From: Kitasatospora sp. MAP5-34
Lineage (GTDB): Bacteria > Actinomycetota > Actinomycetes > Streptomycetales > Streptomycetaceae
Direction: 5' to 3'
Length of the DNA: 64,000 nt
NCBI RefSeq assembly: GCF_029894335.1
Contig: NZ_JARXZC010000040.1
Span: 1 to 64,000 of the forward strand
The notes under the pieces were generated by a model. It ran no database searches. It was not told where the DNA came from and worked only from the letters and a program-made list of their open reading frames with translations. Both the position numbers and the translations under genes were made by a program. Each line of letters opens with the position of its first letter. The first letter of the stretch is position 1. Positions 46,562 to 56,539 of the stretch are shown here, in pieces.

Positions 46562-46634
46562 TGCTCGTCCTCCGTCATACCGCTCTGCTCGTACCTGCCG
46601 TCCGGCCGGTACGTACCGTTCAGCCGGCTACCGC

Positions 46635-47873
46635 TCAGCCCGCCGCCAGCTCCCGGGCCCGGGCCCGGGCCCAGTCCTCCGCGTGAAGGACGTCCTCCAC
46701 CGTCAGGGAAGTTCCCGAAGCAGGGACGCCGTGCTCGCCGACGACCTTCGCCACAGTGTCCACGATCTGGGTGAAAGCGAGACCACCCTTGAGGAAAGCG
46801 TCGACACACTCCTCGTTGGCCGCGTTGAACACGGCCGGAGCCGTCCCGCCGAGCGTACCCACCTCGCGGGCGAGCGCCACGGCCGGGAACGCCACGTCGT
46901 CCAGCGGGAAGAACTCCCAGGTGGCGGCCTTCGTCCAGTCGCAGCCGGGCGCGGCGTCGGGCACCCGGTCGGGCCAGCCGAGGCCGAGCGCGATCGGCAT
47001 CCGCATGTCCGGCGGGCTGGCCTGGGCCAGCGTCGAACCGTCGGTGAACTCCACCATCGAGTGGACGATCGACTGCGGGTGGACCACGACCTCGATCCGG
47101 TCGAACGGCACGTCGTAGAGCAGGTGCGCCTCGATCACCTCGAGGCCCTTGTTCACGAGCGTGGCGGAGTTGATCGTGATCACCGGGCCCATCGCCCAGG
47201 TGGGGTGCGCCAGCGCGTCCTGAACGGTGACACCGGCCAGCTGCTCCCTGGTACGGCCCCGGAAGGGGCCACCGCTCGCCGTCACCACCAGCTTGCGCAC
47301 CTCGGCGTGGGTGCCACCGGCCAGCGCCTGGAAGATCGCGGTGTGCTCGGAGTCGACCGGGACGATCTGGCCGGGCTTGGCGACCGCCTTGACCAGCGGA
47401 CCACCGACGATCAGCGACTCCTTGTTGGCCAGCACCAGCACCCGCCCGGCCCGCAGCGCGGCCAGCGTCGGGCGCAGGCCGATCGAGCCGGTGATGCCGT
47501 TGAGCACCGAGTGGCACTCCAGCCTGGCCAGCTCGGTGGCTGCCTCCGGGCCCGCGAGGATCTCCGGCAGCGCCCGCCCGGCCGCCTTCGCGGCCAGCGC
47601 CTCCCGCAGCGCGGGCACCGCGTCCGGGTCGGCGACCGCGACGGTGTGCACACCCAGCCGCAGCGCCTGCTCGGCGAGCAGCTGCACCCGCCCGCCGGCC
47701 GCCGACAGGGCGACCACCTTGAAACGGTCCGGGTTGCGCAGCACCACGTCGATGGCCTGGGTGCCGATCGAACCGGTGGAGCCGAGGATGACCAGCTCCC
47801 GGGGGCCGGCCGGGTCCTTGACGACGGGAGTGAAGCGCAGCTGAGGGGCGGCGAGCGAGTTCATGGGATCCAT
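46635..47873 (-). CDS. dxr: 1-deoxy-D-xylulose-5-phosphate reductoisomerase
   Basis: 412-aa NADPH enzyme, first committed step of the MEP pathway. NADPH motif GSTGSIG at 31-37; the substrate loop and metal site are in VDSEHTAIFQ, TASGGPFRG and NAANEE. Start could be ATG 47873 or ATG 47864 (MNSLAAP). With ispG it gives this window two of the seven MEP genes. Confidence 0.96.
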   Translation of the reverse strand: MDPMNSLAAPQLRFTPVVKDPAGPRELVILGSTGSIGTQAIDVVLRNPDRFKVVALSAAGGRVQLLAEQALRLGVHTVAVADPDAVPALREALAAKAAGRALPEILAGPEAATELARLECHSVLNGITGSIGLRPTLAALRAGRVLVLANKESLIVGGPLVKAVAKPGQIVPVDSEHTAIFQALAGGTHAEVRKLVVTASGGPFRGRTREQLAGVTVQDALAHPTWAMGPVITINSATLVNKGLEVIEAHLLYDVPFDRIEVVVHPQSIVHSMVEFTDGSTLAQASPPDMRMPIALGLGWPDRVPDAAPGCDWTKAATWEFFPLDDVAFPAVALAREVGTLGGTAPAVFNAANEECVDAFLKGGLAFTQIVDTVAKVVGEHGVPASGTSLTVEDVLHAEDWARARARELAAG

Positions 47874-47924
47874 TGTGGCTTGCCCCGGGGACTGCGCCTC
47901 ACCGGGCGGGGTGACGGATGTGCC

Positions 47925-47959
47925 GATGCCCCGCCACCGGCGTGCGGTGACGGGGCATC
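47925..47959 (-). terminator. Terminator after aldehyde dehydrogenase
   Basis: 14 of 15 pairs (47925-47939 with 47945-47959) and a 5-nt loop, 25 nt past the stop. It separates the catabolic gene from dxr. Confidence 0.8.
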
Positions 47960-47984
47960 AGCGGGTACGCCCGGGAGGGGTGGC

Positions 47985-49427
47985 TCAGAGGTCGAGGCCG
48001 GTCAGCACCAGGACACGCTCGTAGGTGAAGTCGCCCATCGCGTACTTGACGCCCTCGCGGCCGACGCCGGAGTCCTTGACGCCGCCGTACGGCATCTGGT
48101 CGGCGCGGTAGGACGGGGCGTCGCCGATGATCACGCCGCCCACCTGCAGCTCGCTGTGCGCGCGGAAGGCGGTCTGCAGGTCGTGGGTGAAGACACCGGC
48201 CTGCAGGCCGTACTTCGAGTCGTTGACGGCGGCGAACGCCTCGTCGACGCCGTCCACCTTGTGCAGCGAGAGCACCGGGCCGAAGACCTCGGCGGTGGCC
48301 AGGATCGCGTCCCCGGGCAGCTCGGCGAGCACGGTCGGCGCGTACGCCGCGCCCGCCCGCACGCCGCCGGTGAGCACCTTGGCGCCCTTGGCCACGGCCT
48401 CGTCCACCCAGGACTCGACGCGCTTGGCGGCGTTCTCGTCCACCAGCGGGCCGACGTCGGTGGCCTCGTCGCTCGGGTCACCGGTGACCTGGGCCTGGAC
48501 CTTGGCGACGATCTTCTCGACCAGCGCGTCGTAGACCGACGCGTCGGCGATCACGCGCTGCACCGCGATGCAGGACTGGCCGGCCGAGTAGTTGGAGAAG
48601 GTGGCGATGCGGGAGGCGGCCCACTCGATGTCGGCCTCGGAGGACCAGTCCGCGAGGACCACGGCCGCCGCGTTGCCGCCCAGCTCCAGGGTGACGTGCT
48701 TGCGCGGTACCGAGTCCATGATCTGGTAGCCGACCTTGTCCGAACCGGTGAACGAGATCACCGGCAGGCGCGGGTCCTGGACCAGGGCGGGCATCTTCTC
48801 GTTCGGGACCGGGAGGATGCTCCAGGAACCGGCCGGGAGGTCGGTCTCGGCCAGGATCTCGCCCAGCAGCAGGGCGGAGATCGGGGTGGCCGGGGCCGGC
48901 TTGAGGATGATCGGGGCGCCGACGGCGATCGCCGGGGCGACCTTGTGGGCGACCAGGTTCAGCGGGAAGTTGAACGGGGCGATGCCCAGGACGACACCCC
49001 TCGGGAACTTCCGGACCACCGCGAAGCGGCCCACGCCACCCGGGTCGGTGTCCAGCCGCATGGTCTCGCCGTTGGTGCGGCGGGCCTCCTCGGCCGCCCA
49101 GCGGAAGACCGAGATGGCCCGGCCGACCTCACCACGGGCCCACTTGACCGGCTTGCCGTTCTCGGCGGTGATCAGGCGGGCGATCTCCTCGGCCCGCTCG
49201 GTCATCCGCTTGACCACGTGGTCCAGGGCACCGGCCCGGACGTGTGCCGGGGTGGCGGCGAAGACCGGCGCGGCGGCGGCAGCGGCGGCCACCGCCTCCT
49301 CGACCTGGGCGTCGGTGGGGACGCTGACCTTGCCGACCAGGCTGTCGTCGAACGGGTGGCGGACCTCGAAGTCCGAGTCGCCGCTCGCCCGGCGGCCGGC
49401 CAGCCAGAAGTCATGAGTGGTGGTCAC
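47985..49427 (-). CDS. NAD(P)-dependent aldehyde dehydrogenase
   Basis: 480 aa. Catalytic E248 (LELGG) and C286 (GQSCIAVQR), cofactor region APFNFPLNL and LKPAPATP. The GQSCIAVQR form is shared with lactaldehyde, glyceraldehyde and some semialdehyde dehydrogenases. Given gabT and a PucR regulator nearby, succinate or aminoaldehyde semialdehyde oxidation is a plausible role, by inference only. I start at GTG 49427 (VTTTHDFWLAG); the ribosome-binding site is weak. Confidence 0.88.
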   Translation of the reverse strand: MTTTHDFWLAGRRASGDSDFEVRHPFDDSLVGKVSVPTDAQVEEAVAAAAAAAPVFAATPAHVRAGALDHVVKRMTERAEEIARLITAENGKPVKWARGEVGRAISVFRWAAEEARRTNGETMRLDTDPGGVGRFAVVRKFPRGVVLGIAPFNFPLNLVAHKVAPAIAVGAPIILKPAPATPISALLLGEILAETDLPAGSWSILPVPNEKMPALVQDPRLPVISFTGSDKVGYQIMDSVPRKHVTLELGGNAAAVVLADWSSEADIEWAASRIATFSNYSAGQSCIAVQRVIADASVYDALVEKIVAKVQAQVTGDPSDEATDVGPLVDENAAKRVESWVDEAVAKGAKVLTGGVRAGAAYAPTVLAELPGDAILATAEVFGPVLSLHKVDGVDEAFAAVNDSKYGLQAGVFTHDLQTAFRAHSELQVGGVIIGDAPSYRADQMPYGGVKDSGVGREGVKYAMGDFTYERVLVLTGLDL

Positions 49428-49602
49428 GGTCGCACCGGCCCTCTCGTCGTCGTCTGTGTGCCCCACGAACGTGAAGCTTGAGCCCAACGGTAGGGCGCGG
49501 CGGACGCGAACCGGATTGGCCACGGCGTAACGATCGGCCATTCGATTACTACAAGGCGGACAGCGGAAAGTGACAGAGAACGCGGCGGGGCAGACCGCCC
49601 CG

Positions 49603-51168
49603 CTACTCCTCGCCCGCCCGGAGGGCCAGCCAGAGCTCCATCCGGACGTCCGTGTCGTCCAGCGAGCGGCCGAGGAGTTCCTCGACGCGCCGCATCCGGT
49701 AGCGCAGGGTGTGCCGGTGGACGCCGAGGTCGGCGGCGGCGGCGTCCCACTGGCCGTGTCTGGACAGCCAGGCTCTGAGCGAGGCGACCAGGTCACCGCG
49801 CGAGGTGCGGTCGTGGTCGCGCAGCGGGCGGAGCAGGCCCTCGGCGAAGGCCGTCACGGCCTCCTCGCCGAGCAGCGGCAGCAGCGAGCCGGTGCCGACC
49901 TCCTCGTGGTCCACCGAGCGGCGCCCGCCGCGCAGCGCCACCGCGAGGGCCCGCTCGGCCTGGGCGGACGCGACACCCGCGTCCTCCAGGGCGCAGGGCG
50001 CCGAGACGCCCAGCGCCAGCCCCTCGTGCTCCTCGACCGCACCCAGGCAGGCCCGGTGCGCAGCGCCGTTGTCCAGTGCGAGCACCGTCAGGCGCGGCCC
50101 GTGCGGGCCGTCCTCGCGGGAGACCAACAGGCGTTCGCCGACCCGGCCGCCGGCCTGCTCGGCCCGGTCGGCGAGCTCGCCGAGCGCCTCGGTGGCCTCC
50201 ACCGCCGGGGCCGCCCCCGCGACCAGCACCCGGACGGTGCCCTCCGGCAGCCCGCCGAACAGCCCGGCCGCGACCTGCCGGGCCGTCGCCACCTCACCGG
50301 CCAGCACCATGCCCAGCAGCGCCGCGCCCATCCGCTCCTCGGCCTGCCGCAGCTCGCGCGAGCGCTCCAGGGTGAGGGTGAGCAGCGCGACGGCGGCGTT
50401 CAGTACGTAGCGCTCGGTCGGGGTGATCCGGTCCTCGGTGCCGACGGCGAGGAAGCCCCGGGCCCGCCGGTCGGCACCCAGCGACTGGACCACCACGTAG
50501 TCCTCGTCGGCCGTGTCTATGCCCGGCGAGCGGCCCTGGAGCGCGGCGCTGGAGGGCGCGGGGCGGCGGCGCAGCCTGTCCACCTCGGCGGCCAGCCGGC
50601 CGGCCCGGCGGGCGGCCCAGTCCGGTGCGACCGCCGAGAGCGCGCCCGAACCGTCGTAGAGCGCGGCCCAGCCGCCGAGGCGGGCGGCGAGCTTGCGAAC
50701 CACGGCGGTGGTGCCGTCCTTGCCGAGGGCGGCCCGGGTCAGCTCCTCCTGGGCCTCGAAACTGGTGGTCACGGCCTCGTACTGCTCGGCGGCGAGCGCG
50801 GCCGAGACGGACTTGCTGATCGCGATGAAGGGCGTCGCCTCCGGGACCCGGATCAGCGGCAGCCCGCGCTGCGCGGCGGCGTCCACCAGCGGCTGCGGCA
50901 CCTCGGTGTGCGAGAGGCCGACCCCGAGACCGAGCCCGATGACCCCCGCGTCGGCCAGCCGGTGCACGTACGCCTGCAGACGCGCCGCGCTCTTGCCGAG
51001 CTTGATGCCGGTGGTGAGCAGCAGCTCGCCACCTTCGAGGAAGGGGGTGGGGTCGTCCAGCTCACTGGTGTGCACCCAGCGGACGGGCCGTTCGAGGTGG
51101 TCCGCGCCGGCCAGGAGGGTCAGGTGGAGCGAACTGTTGCGGACGACGGAGGCGAGTGTGGGGGGCAT
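49603..51168 (-). CDS. PucR family transcriptional regulator
   Basis: 521 aa. N-terminal PucR domain (VRWVHTSELDDPTPFLEGGE), a central degenerate GGDEF/CdaR-like domain, and a C-terminal PucR helix-turn-helix (WDAAAADLGVHRHTLRYRM). Such regulators control purine, GABA and polyamine catabolism, usually in response to a metabolite. ATG 51168 has AAGGTG 5 nt upstream. It sits between the aldehyde dehydrogenase and the ATPase genes. Confidence 0.9.
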   Translation of the reverse strand: MPPTLASVVRNSSLHLTLLAGADHLERPVRWVHTSELDDPTPFLEGGELLLTTGIKLGKSAARLQAYVHRLADAGVIGLGLGVGLSHTEVPQPLVDAAAQRGLPLIRVPEATPFIAISKSVSAALAAEQYEAVTTSFEAQEELTRAALGKDGTTAVVRKLAARLGGWAALYDGSGALSAVAPDWAARRAGRLAAEVDRLRRRPAPSSAALQGRSPGIDTADEDYVVVQSLGADRRARGFLAVGTEDRITPTERYVLNAAVALLTLTLERSRELRQAEERMGAALLGMVLAGEVATARQVAAGLFGGLPEGTVRVLVAGAAPAVEATEALGELADRAEQAGGRVGERLLVSREDGPHGPRLTVLALDNGAAHRACLGAVEEHEGLALGVSAPCALEDAGVASAQAERALAVALRGGRRSVDHEEVGTGSLLPLLGEEAVTAFAEGLLRPLRDHDRTSRGDLVASLRAWLSRHGQWDAAAADLGVHRHTLRYRMRRVEELLGRSLDDTDVRMELWLALRAGEE

Positions 51169-51320
51169 GGCACCTTCGGTGGTTCGACCCGCTGCGACAT
51201 CGGCCGCTGAGCGGCAGGCACTGGGCGGCTGGCGCCGTTTGCGGTCGGCGAGGGGGAGGGCATCTCAACCCATTATGTACGCACCGGACAACCCACGCCG
51301 TCGAATCCTCCGCTGCGGAG

Positions 51321-53450
51321 TCAGGACCGGAGATCCACCAGGAGCGGGGGCACCTGTTCGCCGTCCACCGTGGTCAGCGAGATGACCGCGTGGCCGCTGG
51401 GCAGCGCGTGCGCGAGGTCGGAGGGCGACCAGCGGTGTCGTTCGACATCGCGGGTGGTGATGCTCTCGGTCTGCGCCGTGGTGCCCGAGAGCGCCTTGCG
51501 GACGGCCCGGCCGGCCCGGCGGGGCAGGCCGCCGGAGGTGTCGGGGGCGTGGGTGATCGCGGTCTCCTGGACCAGATGGGTACCCCACGCCTCCGAGAAC
51601 AGCTTGCCGTCCCAGGGCGCGATACCGGGGAAGGCCATCCGGCAGCCGACCGCACCGAACAGCGGCGCCCGCAGTGCCTCGGGCAGGTCGACCAGCGTCC
51701 GCAGCAGCAGCACCGCACCCGCGTTGGCGCCGCGCATCCGCTGCAGCCCGCGCACGGTGTGCCCGTCCAGCGCCGCCGACGCGTCGTCGACCACCAGCCC
51801 GGCGAACAGCGTCCGCTCCTCCCGGACGACGGTCGCCTGCACGAACTGGCTCACCACCAGGCGGGAGAGCATCCGGGCGGCCTCGGGGTGGCTGCGCTCG
51901 GGGAGCTTGACCCGGACCCGCAGCGGGTGGTCCAGCGCCCGCATCGCGAAGGCGGGCTTGGCCGCGTCCGTATCGGGACCCTGCTCCACACCCTGCTCGA
52001 CGCCCCGCCCGTCGCCGGGGAAGAACCCCGCGAAGGCCGGGCGGTCGAGCAGGGCGAGGCGGTCGGCGAGCAGGGCGCCGGGGTCGTCCGCCCGGCCGTG
52101 CTGGCGCTCGCGGTGCCGCAGGTCCGGCTCGTACACCGCGAGCCGGCCGCTCTCGCGCAGGGCCTTGCCGAGCGCGGCCCAGCTGTCCGGGTCACCGCCG
52201 AGCAGGGCGCGCAGCTCGCGCACCCCGGGGTAGCGCCGGTAGGCGGCGTGGAACGGGCCGACCGTCTGCTGCAGCGCGATCCGGGCGCTCTCGGCGCGGG
52301 CGGTGAGCTCGTCGGGGAGCAGCGCGTCGGCGAGCCGGGCGGCGGCCTCGTCCACGTCCTTGGCGGCACCGTACAGGTCCAGCCCGTACGGCGACCGGGG
52401 GTCGCCGGGGGCGATCACCACGTCGTACCACTCGTCCGGGCCGAGATCCGCGTCGGCCGCGCCGATCACCACCGCGCAGGCGGTACCGGCCAGCGCCTGC
52501 AGGCAGAGCGCCTCGGCGACCGGGCGGGCGAGGCGGGCGGTCTTGCCGGTGCCCGCCGGACCGACGGCCAGCAGTGAGGTGCCGAGCAGGGCCGGGTCCA
52601 GGGCGAACCCGGCCGAGCGGTGCTCGGCCGGGTTCTTGATCACGTCCTGGGCGGTGCCGAGCCGGACCTGACGGGTCAGCAGGTCGTGGCGGCCGCTGCG
52701 GCCGGGCAGGTCGCGGGCCTCCGAGGGGTGGGAGCAGGCGGCGGCGGCGCGCGCGGTGACCTGTTCGGTGAAGGCGGGCAGCAGCTCGGGGTCGCCCTGG
52801 ACGGTCTGCCAGGCCCGCTGGATCCGGACGTAGTCCACGTCGCCGACGGCGGCGGCGGCCAGCTGCTGGGCGGCGGGAACGGCGCCGCCCACCCGCAGCG
52901 CGTGCCACGGGTCGGCGGGGTCCACCGGGCCGACCTGGTCGGCGGGCCGGCGGAGTTCGGCGGGCGTGGCGGGCGGCGCGGGCTCCTCGTGGGTGACGGT
53001 GCGGGCGAGCAGCGGCGAGATCCAGCGGCGCCAGACCTCGGGCCAACGGCCCATCCGGCCGAAGAGTTTGATCACTCCGGTCAGTACGACGGCGTGCACG
53101 AGCAGCAGGACCACCAGGGCCGGGGTCTCGGTCTGCGGCACCACGTCGAACAGGCCGGCCACGTAGTACACGAGTTGGACGGCGTAGATCTCGGCGAACC
53201 AGGCGACCAGCAGATTGAGCAGGGCGCGCAGCAGCAGCGCGCCCGCCGGGACACCCGCGTCCTTGGTCCGGGCCGGGTCGGCCGGCCGGTAGCCGTACCG
53301 GTAGATGCCGGGACCCGCCTCGGGGCGGGGCTCGTTCACCCAGCCCGCCAGATCGAAGTGGGCGCCGCGTTGCGCCGGGACGGCGGAAAGCTGATCAGCC
53401 TGGTAGACCGGTGGTGCGGCCTGCTGCCCGTGTGTGCCGTCCAGTCCCAT
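51321..53450 (-). CDS. Membrane-anchored VirD4/TraG-like ATPase, orphan
   Basis: 709 aa. Two membrane segments (about 70-100 and 110-128), then a P-loop ATPase with GPAGTGKT at 297-304 and Walker B LFAGLVVDDAS. The layout (two N-terminal helices, large cytosolic ATPase) resembles conjugative coupling proteins, but no relaxase or other transfer gene is near. I start at ATG 53450. Streptomycetes keep a similar gene beside gabT, so it is probably chromosomal and not mobile. Function unknown. Confidence 0.78.
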   Translation of the reverse strand: MGLDGTHGQQAAPPVYQADQLSAVPAQRGAHFDLAGWVNEPRPEAGPGIYRYGYRPADPARTKDAGVPAGALLLRALLNLLVAWFAEIYAVQLVYYVAGLFDVVPQTETPALVVLLLVHAVVLTGVIKLFGRMGRWPEVWRRWISPLLARTVTHEEPAPPATPAELRRPADQVGPVDPADPWHALRVGGAVPAAQQLAAAAVGDVDYVRIQRAWQTVQGDPELLPAFTEQVTARAAAACSHPSEARDLPGRSGRHDLLTRQVRLGTAQDVIKNPAEHRSAGFALDPALLGTSLLAVGPAGTGKTARLARPVAEALCLQALAGTACAVVIGAADADLGPDEWYDVVIAPGDPRSPYGLDLYGAAKDVDEAAARLADALLPDELTARAESARIALQQTVGPFHAAYRRYPGVRELRALLGGDPDSWAALGKALRESGRLAVYEPDLRHRERQHGRADDPGALLADRLALLDRPAFAGFFPGDGRGVEQGVEQGPDTDAAKPAFAMRALDHPLRVRVKLPERSHPEAARMLSRLVVSQFVQATVVREERTLFAGLVVDDASAALDGHTVRGLQRMRGANAGAVLLLRTLVDLPEALRAPLFGAVGCRMAFPGIAPWDGKLFSEAWGTHLVQETAITHAPDTSGGLPRRAGRAVRKALSGTTAQTESITTRDVERHRWSPSDLAHALPSGHAVISLTTVDGEQVPPLLVDLRS

Positions 53451-53692
53451 TGCGGCCCCGCTCCCTACGCCCACCCGGCACGTCGTCAACTCGATGCGGC
53501 CATACCCATGCCGCCCGTAGCACGACACGCCCCCGCTCAATGTAGTGGAGCGAGGGCACCCGGTAGCCGATCCGCGCGCGCTGGCCGCGCCGGACAAGTC
53601 GGACAGCCCAGTGCTACCGAGTGGCGCATGCCCGGCCCCGCCGCACCGCCGTAGCCTGCGATTACCGCGCCTTGAGAACTTGGAGAATCACC

Positions 53693-55033
53693 ATGAGCGC
53701 TTCAACGCCGCTCCCGCAGGAGCGCCGCCTGGTCACCGCGATCCCCGGCCCGAAGTCGCAGGAGCTGCATGCTCGCAAGCTCGGCGCGGTGGCCGCCGGT
53801 GTGGGCACCACGCTGCCGGTCTACGTCTCGCGCGCCGGTGGCGGCGTGCTGGAGGACGTGGACGGCAACTCGCTGATCGACTTCGGTTCCGGCATCGCCG
53901 TGACCAACGTGGGCAACAGTGCCGCTGCCGTGGTCGCCAAGGCCACCGCGCAGCTGGAGGCCTTCACCCACACCTGTTTCATGGTGACCCCGTACGAGGG
54001 CTACGTCGCCGTCGCCGAGCAGCTCAACGAGCTGACGCCCGGTGACCACGAGAAGCGCACCGCGCTCTTCAACTCGGGCGCCGAGGCCGTCGAGAACGCG
54101 GTGAAGATCGCCCGCGCCTACACCAAGCGCACGGCCATCGTGGTCTTCGACCACGGCTACCACGGCCGCACCAACCTCACCCTCGGCCTGACGGCGAAGA
54201 ACATGCCGTACAAGCAGGGCTTCGGTCCGTTCGCCCCGGAGATCTACCGCGTCCCGGTCGCGTACCCGTACCGCTGGCTGACCGGTGCCGAGAACTGCGC
54301 CGCCGAGGCGGCCGCGCAGGCGATCGACATCATCAACAAGCAGATCGGCGCCGACAACGTCGCGGCGATCATCATCGAGCCGATCCAGGGCGAGGGCGGC
54401 TTCATCGAGCCGGCCAAGGGCTTCCTGCCCGCGATCGTCGAGTACGCGAAGGCGAACGGCATCGTCTTCGTCGCGGACGAGATCCAGACCGGCTTCTGCC
54501 GCACCGGCCAGTGGTTTGCGTGCGAGGACGAGGGCATCGTCCCGGACCTGATCACCACCGCCAAGGGCATCGCCGGCGGCCTGCCGCTGGCCGCCGTGAC
54601 CGGCCGCGCCGAGATCATGGACGCTGCGGCCACGGGCGGCCTGGGTGGCACCTACGGTGGCAACCCGGTGGCCTGCGCCGCCGCGCTGGGCTCGATCGAG
54701 ACCATGAAGGAGCTGGACCTCAACAGCAGGGCGCAGCGGATCGGCGAGATCATGCTCGGCCGCCTGCACGCCATGCAGGAGAAGTTCGACGTGATCGGCG
54801 AGGTCCGAGGTCGCGGCGCCATGGTCGCGATCGAGCTGGTCAAGCCGGGCACCAAGGACGCCAACCCCGAGATCACCACGGCCATCGCGAAGGCGTGCCA
54901 CGCCGCGGGCCTGATCGTGCTGACCGCCGGGACCTACGGCAACGTGCTGCGCTTCCTGCCGCCGCTGGTGATCCCCGAGCACCTGCTCACCGAGGGCATG
55001 GACATCATCGAGGGTGCCTTCGCGGCGGTCTGA
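53693..55033 (+). CDS. gabT: 4-aminobutyrate aminotransferase
   Basis: 446-aa class III PLP aminotransferase. The cofactor site has SGAEAVENAVKIAR, the PLP aspartate in FVADEIQTG (D262) and the Schiff-base lysine in TTAKGIAGG (K291). It converts GABA and 2-oxoglutarate to succinate semialdehyde and glutamate; related omega-amino acids are possible substrates. ATG 53693 has GGAG 7 nt upstream. Divergent from the ATPase gene. Confidence 0.94.
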   Translation: MSASTPLPQERRLVTAIPGPKSQELHARKLGAVAAGVGTTLPVYVSRAGGGVLEDVDGNSLIDFGSGIAVTNVGNSAAAVVAKATAQLEAFTHTCFMVTPYEGYVAVAEQLNELTPGDHEKRTALFNSGAEAVENAVKIARAYTKRTAIVVFDHGYHGRTNLTLGLTAKNMPYKQGFGPFAPEIYRVPVAYPYRWLTGAENCAAEAAAQAIDIINKQIGADNVAAIIIEPIQGEGGFIEPAKGFLPAIVEYAKANGIVFVADEIQTGFCRTGQWFACEDEGIVPDLITTAKGIAGGLPLAAVTGRAEIMDAAATGGLGGTYGGNPVACAAALGSIETMKELDLNSRAQRIGEIMLGRLHAMQEKFDVIGEVRGRGAMVAIELVKPGTKDANPEITTAIAKACHAAGLIVLTAGTYGNVLRFLPPLVIPEHLLTEGMDIIEGAFAAV

Positions 55034-55138
55034 CGCGTCGTCACACCTTCACCCGGGCGGCTCCACAGGGTGAAGATGCTGTGCGAGTACGCCGAAGCTC
55101 CTCGGCCCGACAGGGACACTGACGTAGGGTCGTCACAG

Positions 55139-55942
55139 ATGGACAGCAAGCCGCGACCCTCAGCGACCCCGTCTGCCGCTCCGCCCGGGGTGGTGACGTC
55201 CGAGGACCGATCGACCGACCGTCCGGCCCACACCCCCCGGGGCGCGCGGAACGGCGATCACCCCAGCCGCCCTGGAGCTCTCCCCCCTGCTCCAGGGCGG
55301 CTCTCGCGCGTCCGGCTGCCACTGGTGCTGTCAGCGCTGCTGGTCGTCATCTCCTGGCAGGTAGCCGTCGGAGGCCCCCTGCTCCGGTTGGACCTCAGCG
55401 CCCGGCACGGCGTGCACGAGCTGCGCGGCTGGCTGGACAACCCGTGGATCGACTACGGCGGGCGCGGCCTGGCCGACCTCGGCGGCTCGATCCCGGCCAT
55501 CCCCGTCCTGCTCGTCGGGGCCGCCCTGGCCGCTTGGCGGGAGTGGCGGGCGGGCGGGCGGCGCTGGTGGCTGCCGCTGCCGACGGCCGCGCTGACCGCG
55601 CTGCTCATCCCGCTGCTGGTGGTACCGGCCAAGACGTGGTTCGCCCGTCCCGGCCCGCTGGGCGAGACGGTCGGACCCGGCCAGTGGGGCTGGTACCCGT
55701 CGGGGCACACCGCCACCTCGGCGATCGCGTACGGGGCGGCGGCGCTGCTGATCAGCCGGACGACGGCGAGCCCGGTGGTCCGGCGGTGGCTGTACCCGGC
55801 GACCGCGCTGGTCTGCCTCGGCGTGGGCGTCGGCCTGGTCTGGAGCGACTACCACTGGCTGCTGGACGTGACGGCCAGCTGGTGCCTGGCCGGGGTGGTG
55901 CTGTGGGGCCTGCCCCGGGTACTCCCGAGCCCGGCCGACTGA
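55139..55942 (+). CDS. PAP2 superfamily membrane phosphatase
   Basis: 267 aa. A long disordered N-tail (about 80 residues) then 5-6 membrane segments with the PAP2 marks KTWFARPGP, PSGHTA and SDYHWLLDV. The third motif lacks the usual Arg before the His, as in many actinobacterial members. Likely acts on lipid phosphates at the outer face. I start at ATG 55139, since TAGGGT 8 nt upstream could be a -10 for a leaderless mRNA; ATG 55070 is an alternative. Confidence 0.82.
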   Translation: MDSKPRPSATPSAAPPGVVTSEDRSTDRPAHTPRGARNGDHPSRPGALPPAPGRLSRVRLPLVLSALLVVISWQVAVGGPLLRLDLSARHGVHELRGWLDNPWIDYGGRGLADLGGSIPAIPVLLVGAALAAWREWRAGGRRWWLPLPTAALTALLIPLLVVPAKTWFARPGPLGETVGPGQWGWYPSGHTATSAIAYGAAALLISRTTASPVVRRWLYPATALVCLGVGVGLVWSDYHWLLDVTASWCLAGVVLWGLPRVLPSPAD

Positions 55943-55950
55943 CCTGCTGG

Positions 55951-56292
55951 TCACTGAGGGTCTACGGGCTCCTCCTCGTTGCGGTGGACGAGACCGGGCT
56001 CACCGCTGTCACGGTGCCACTCGACCACCAGCTCGTCGCGGGCGCCGAAGCGCACCAGGTGACGGCCGACCACGTCCTCGAGGACCGCGAGGTTCTCGGC
56101 GGCCCCTTCGACGGCGAGCAGCAGGACACCCGGCTCGGCGACCAGAGTCGCGCTGCCGGCCTTGAAGGTCAGCTCACCCCGGCCGGTCTCCTCGGACCAC
56201 CGGGCCTCGACCTTGCGCCCCAGGTGGGCGGCCAGCTGCTTGCCGTAGCGGGCGGGACGGTCGGTGCTCACACGGGCTTCGGAACGGGACAT
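55951..56292 (-). CDS. DUF2218 protein
   Basis: 113 aa of the DUF2218 family (ARVSTDRPARYGKQLAAHLG, VLEDVVGRHLVRFGARDELVVEW). These small proteins are often near metal or siderophore genes but are uncharacterised. ATG 56292 with GGAG 6 nt upstream. Convergent with the PAP2 gene with an 8-nt gap, divergent from the MarR gene. Confidence 0.87.
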   Translation of the reverse strand: MSRSEARVSTDRPARYGKQLAAHLGRKVEARWSEETGRGELTFKAGSATLVAEPGVLLLAVEGAAENLAVLEDVVGRHLVRFGARDELVVEWHRDSGEPGLVHRNEEEPVDPQ

Positions 56293-56539
56293 CCGCACTC
56301 CAGGGTTACGGGGGCACGCTGTGGACGGCGCCCCATCGACCGACACGCTAGCCTGAATACTGAGTCTGGCTCAAGGTGTTATTGGATCCATATCTCGAGC
56401 CCTCCGGGCCGCTAGTCCCGGCCGCTCATCCGAGCCGCTCAGCCCGGCCGCCCGTCCGGACCGTCCGAACGGGCCGGTAGCCTGACCCCACCCTCCCCCA
56501 GCCTCCGGGCCGGGGCACGCCCATCCCGGGAGCCCGCCG

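Noticed and set aside
51321..53450. Integrated conjugative element
   Set aside because: Only a VirD4-like ATPase is present; no integrase, relaxase, replication gene or attachment repeat is seen.
55070..55138. Longer start for the PAP2 gene
   Set aside because: The extra 23 residues lack conservation and pass through a possible promoter -10; the ATG at 55139 is preferred, though not certain.
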